NCBI GenBank assembly: GCA_947501315.1
Contig: CANMXH010000139.1
Span: 1 to 6,034, forward strand
Direction: 5' to 3'
DNA: 6,034 bases
From: Caulobacteraceae bacterium
GTDB taxonomy: Bacteria > Pseudomonadota > Alphaproteobacteria > Caulobacterales > Caulobacteraceae
Shown here: in pieces, positions 5,584 to 6,034 of the stretch
Layout: the number at the start of each line of letters is the position of its first letter
How positions within the stretch are numbered: the stretch's first letter is position 1
The notes under the pieces: model-generated
The model's input: only the letters and a program-made list of their open reading frames with translations
Database searches by the model: none
Told to the model about the DNA's origin: nothing
Program-made: the position numbers and the translations under genes

Positions 5584-6034
5584 GTGACCGTCGCACCGTT
5601 CCCGCAATTCGAAGCCGCCACCGTCGAGAACGCCCTGCTGGACGGGCGGATCCGGCTGCGTCAACCGGCGAAAGGCTATCGCGCGGGTATGGATGCGGCC
5701 CTGCTGGCGGCGGCTGTGGCGGCCACACCGGGCGAGCGGGTGATCGAGGCCGGCTGCGGGGCCGGGGCGGTGCTGATGCAGATTTCGGCGCGGTGTCCCG
5801 GCGTCGCCCTGACCGGACTGGAGCGCGATCCGGCCATGGCGGCGCTGGCGCGGGAGAATGCAGCGCTGAACGGGGCGGACGCGCAGATCGTGGAGGGCGA
5901 CGTCGCGGCGGGGTTCCGGGCGCTGGACCTGCCGCTGTTCGACCGGGCGGTCAGCAATCCGCCCTTCTTCGACGACCCGGGGGCCCTGCGTGCTCCGGCG
6001 GAGGGCAAGCGCGGAGCCTGGATGGCGGACGACG
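5584..6034 (+). CDS. Class I SAM-dependent methyltransferase, tRNA1(Val) adenine-N6 type (5' part)
   Basis: An open frame of 150 codons starts at GTG 5584 and runs off the right edge. It begins (M)TVAPFPQFEAATVENALLD and shows a seven-strand methyltransferase fold: GRIRLRQPAKGYRAGMDAAL (21-40), which in the TrmN6/YfiC family precedes the cofactor site; motif I VIEAGCGAGAV (53-63); acidic Glu80 at the end of the next strand (LTGLERD); EGDV (104-107); and catalytic NPPF (125-128), typical of enzymes methylating exocyclic amino groups of adenine or glutamine. The nearest family is tRNA1(Val) (adenine37-N6)-methyltransferase, though related alphaproteobacterial proteins are often left as unnamed methyltransferases. 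The GTG is the first possible start after an in-frame stop at 5557, with GAAGGG 9 bases before it. It is divergent from ispB. The C-terminus is not in the window. Confidence 0.88.
   Translation, partial: MTVAPFPQFEAATVENALLDGRIRLRQPAKGYRAGMDAALLAAAVAATPGERVIEAGCGAGAVLMQISARCPGVALTGLERDPAMAALARENAALNGADAQIVEGDVAAGFRALDLPLFDRAVSNPPFFDDPGALRAPAEGKRGAWMADD

Noticed and set aside
5000..5587. Plus-strand open frame opposite ispB reaching the methyltransferase start
   Set aside because: Antisense to a gene with both Asp-rich prenyl synthase motifs; the product has no recognisable features.

Overview
The window is GC-rich and densely coded. The MreB protein closely matches the form I recall from Caulobacter, down to its N-terminal MFSS start and length. 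Together with the gene content, this points to an alphaproteobacterium of the Caulobacterales, with Brevundimonas or a close relative most likely. That placement rests on recalled similarity, not on a search.

Left part (1-2226, all minus strand): a TVP38/TMEM64 (DedA-like) membrane protein, then mreB, then the first 24 codons of mreC running off the left edge. mreB and mreC are the start of the cell-shape (rod complex) cluster. A 257-bp leader lies upstream of mreB and contains a perfect 8-bp inverted repeat. A 139-bp gap with no convincing terminator separates mreB from mreC.

Middle (2325-3530, plus strand): a complete PLP-dependent class I/II aminotransferase of the aspartate aminotransferase type, divergent from the membrane protein gene.

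Accessory insert (about 3531-4446, plus strand): a two-gene module fills the space between housekeeping genes. It has an A/T-rich promoter region, a 148-residue helix-turn-helix protein, and a PIN-domain (VapC-type) ribonuclease whose GTG start overlaps the end of the first gene by 8 bp. This has the layout of a type II toxin-antitoxin operon. Its antitoxin candidate is an Xre/repressor-like HTH protein, whereas PIN toxins of this subtype more often pair with Phd/YefM-like antitoxins. Codon use in the first gene is clearly less GC-biased than in its neighbours, consistent with acquisition by transfer. This is the most interesting part of the window.

Right part: a long-chain polyprenyl diphosphate synthase (IspB type, ubiquinone side chain) on the minus strand, convergent with the toxin gene and only 3 bp from it. 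Divergent from it is the start of a class I SAM-dependent methyltransferase resembling tRNA1(Val) adenine-N6 methyltransferase, truncated by the right edge. No rRNA, tRNA, CRISPR array or insertion sequence was recognised.
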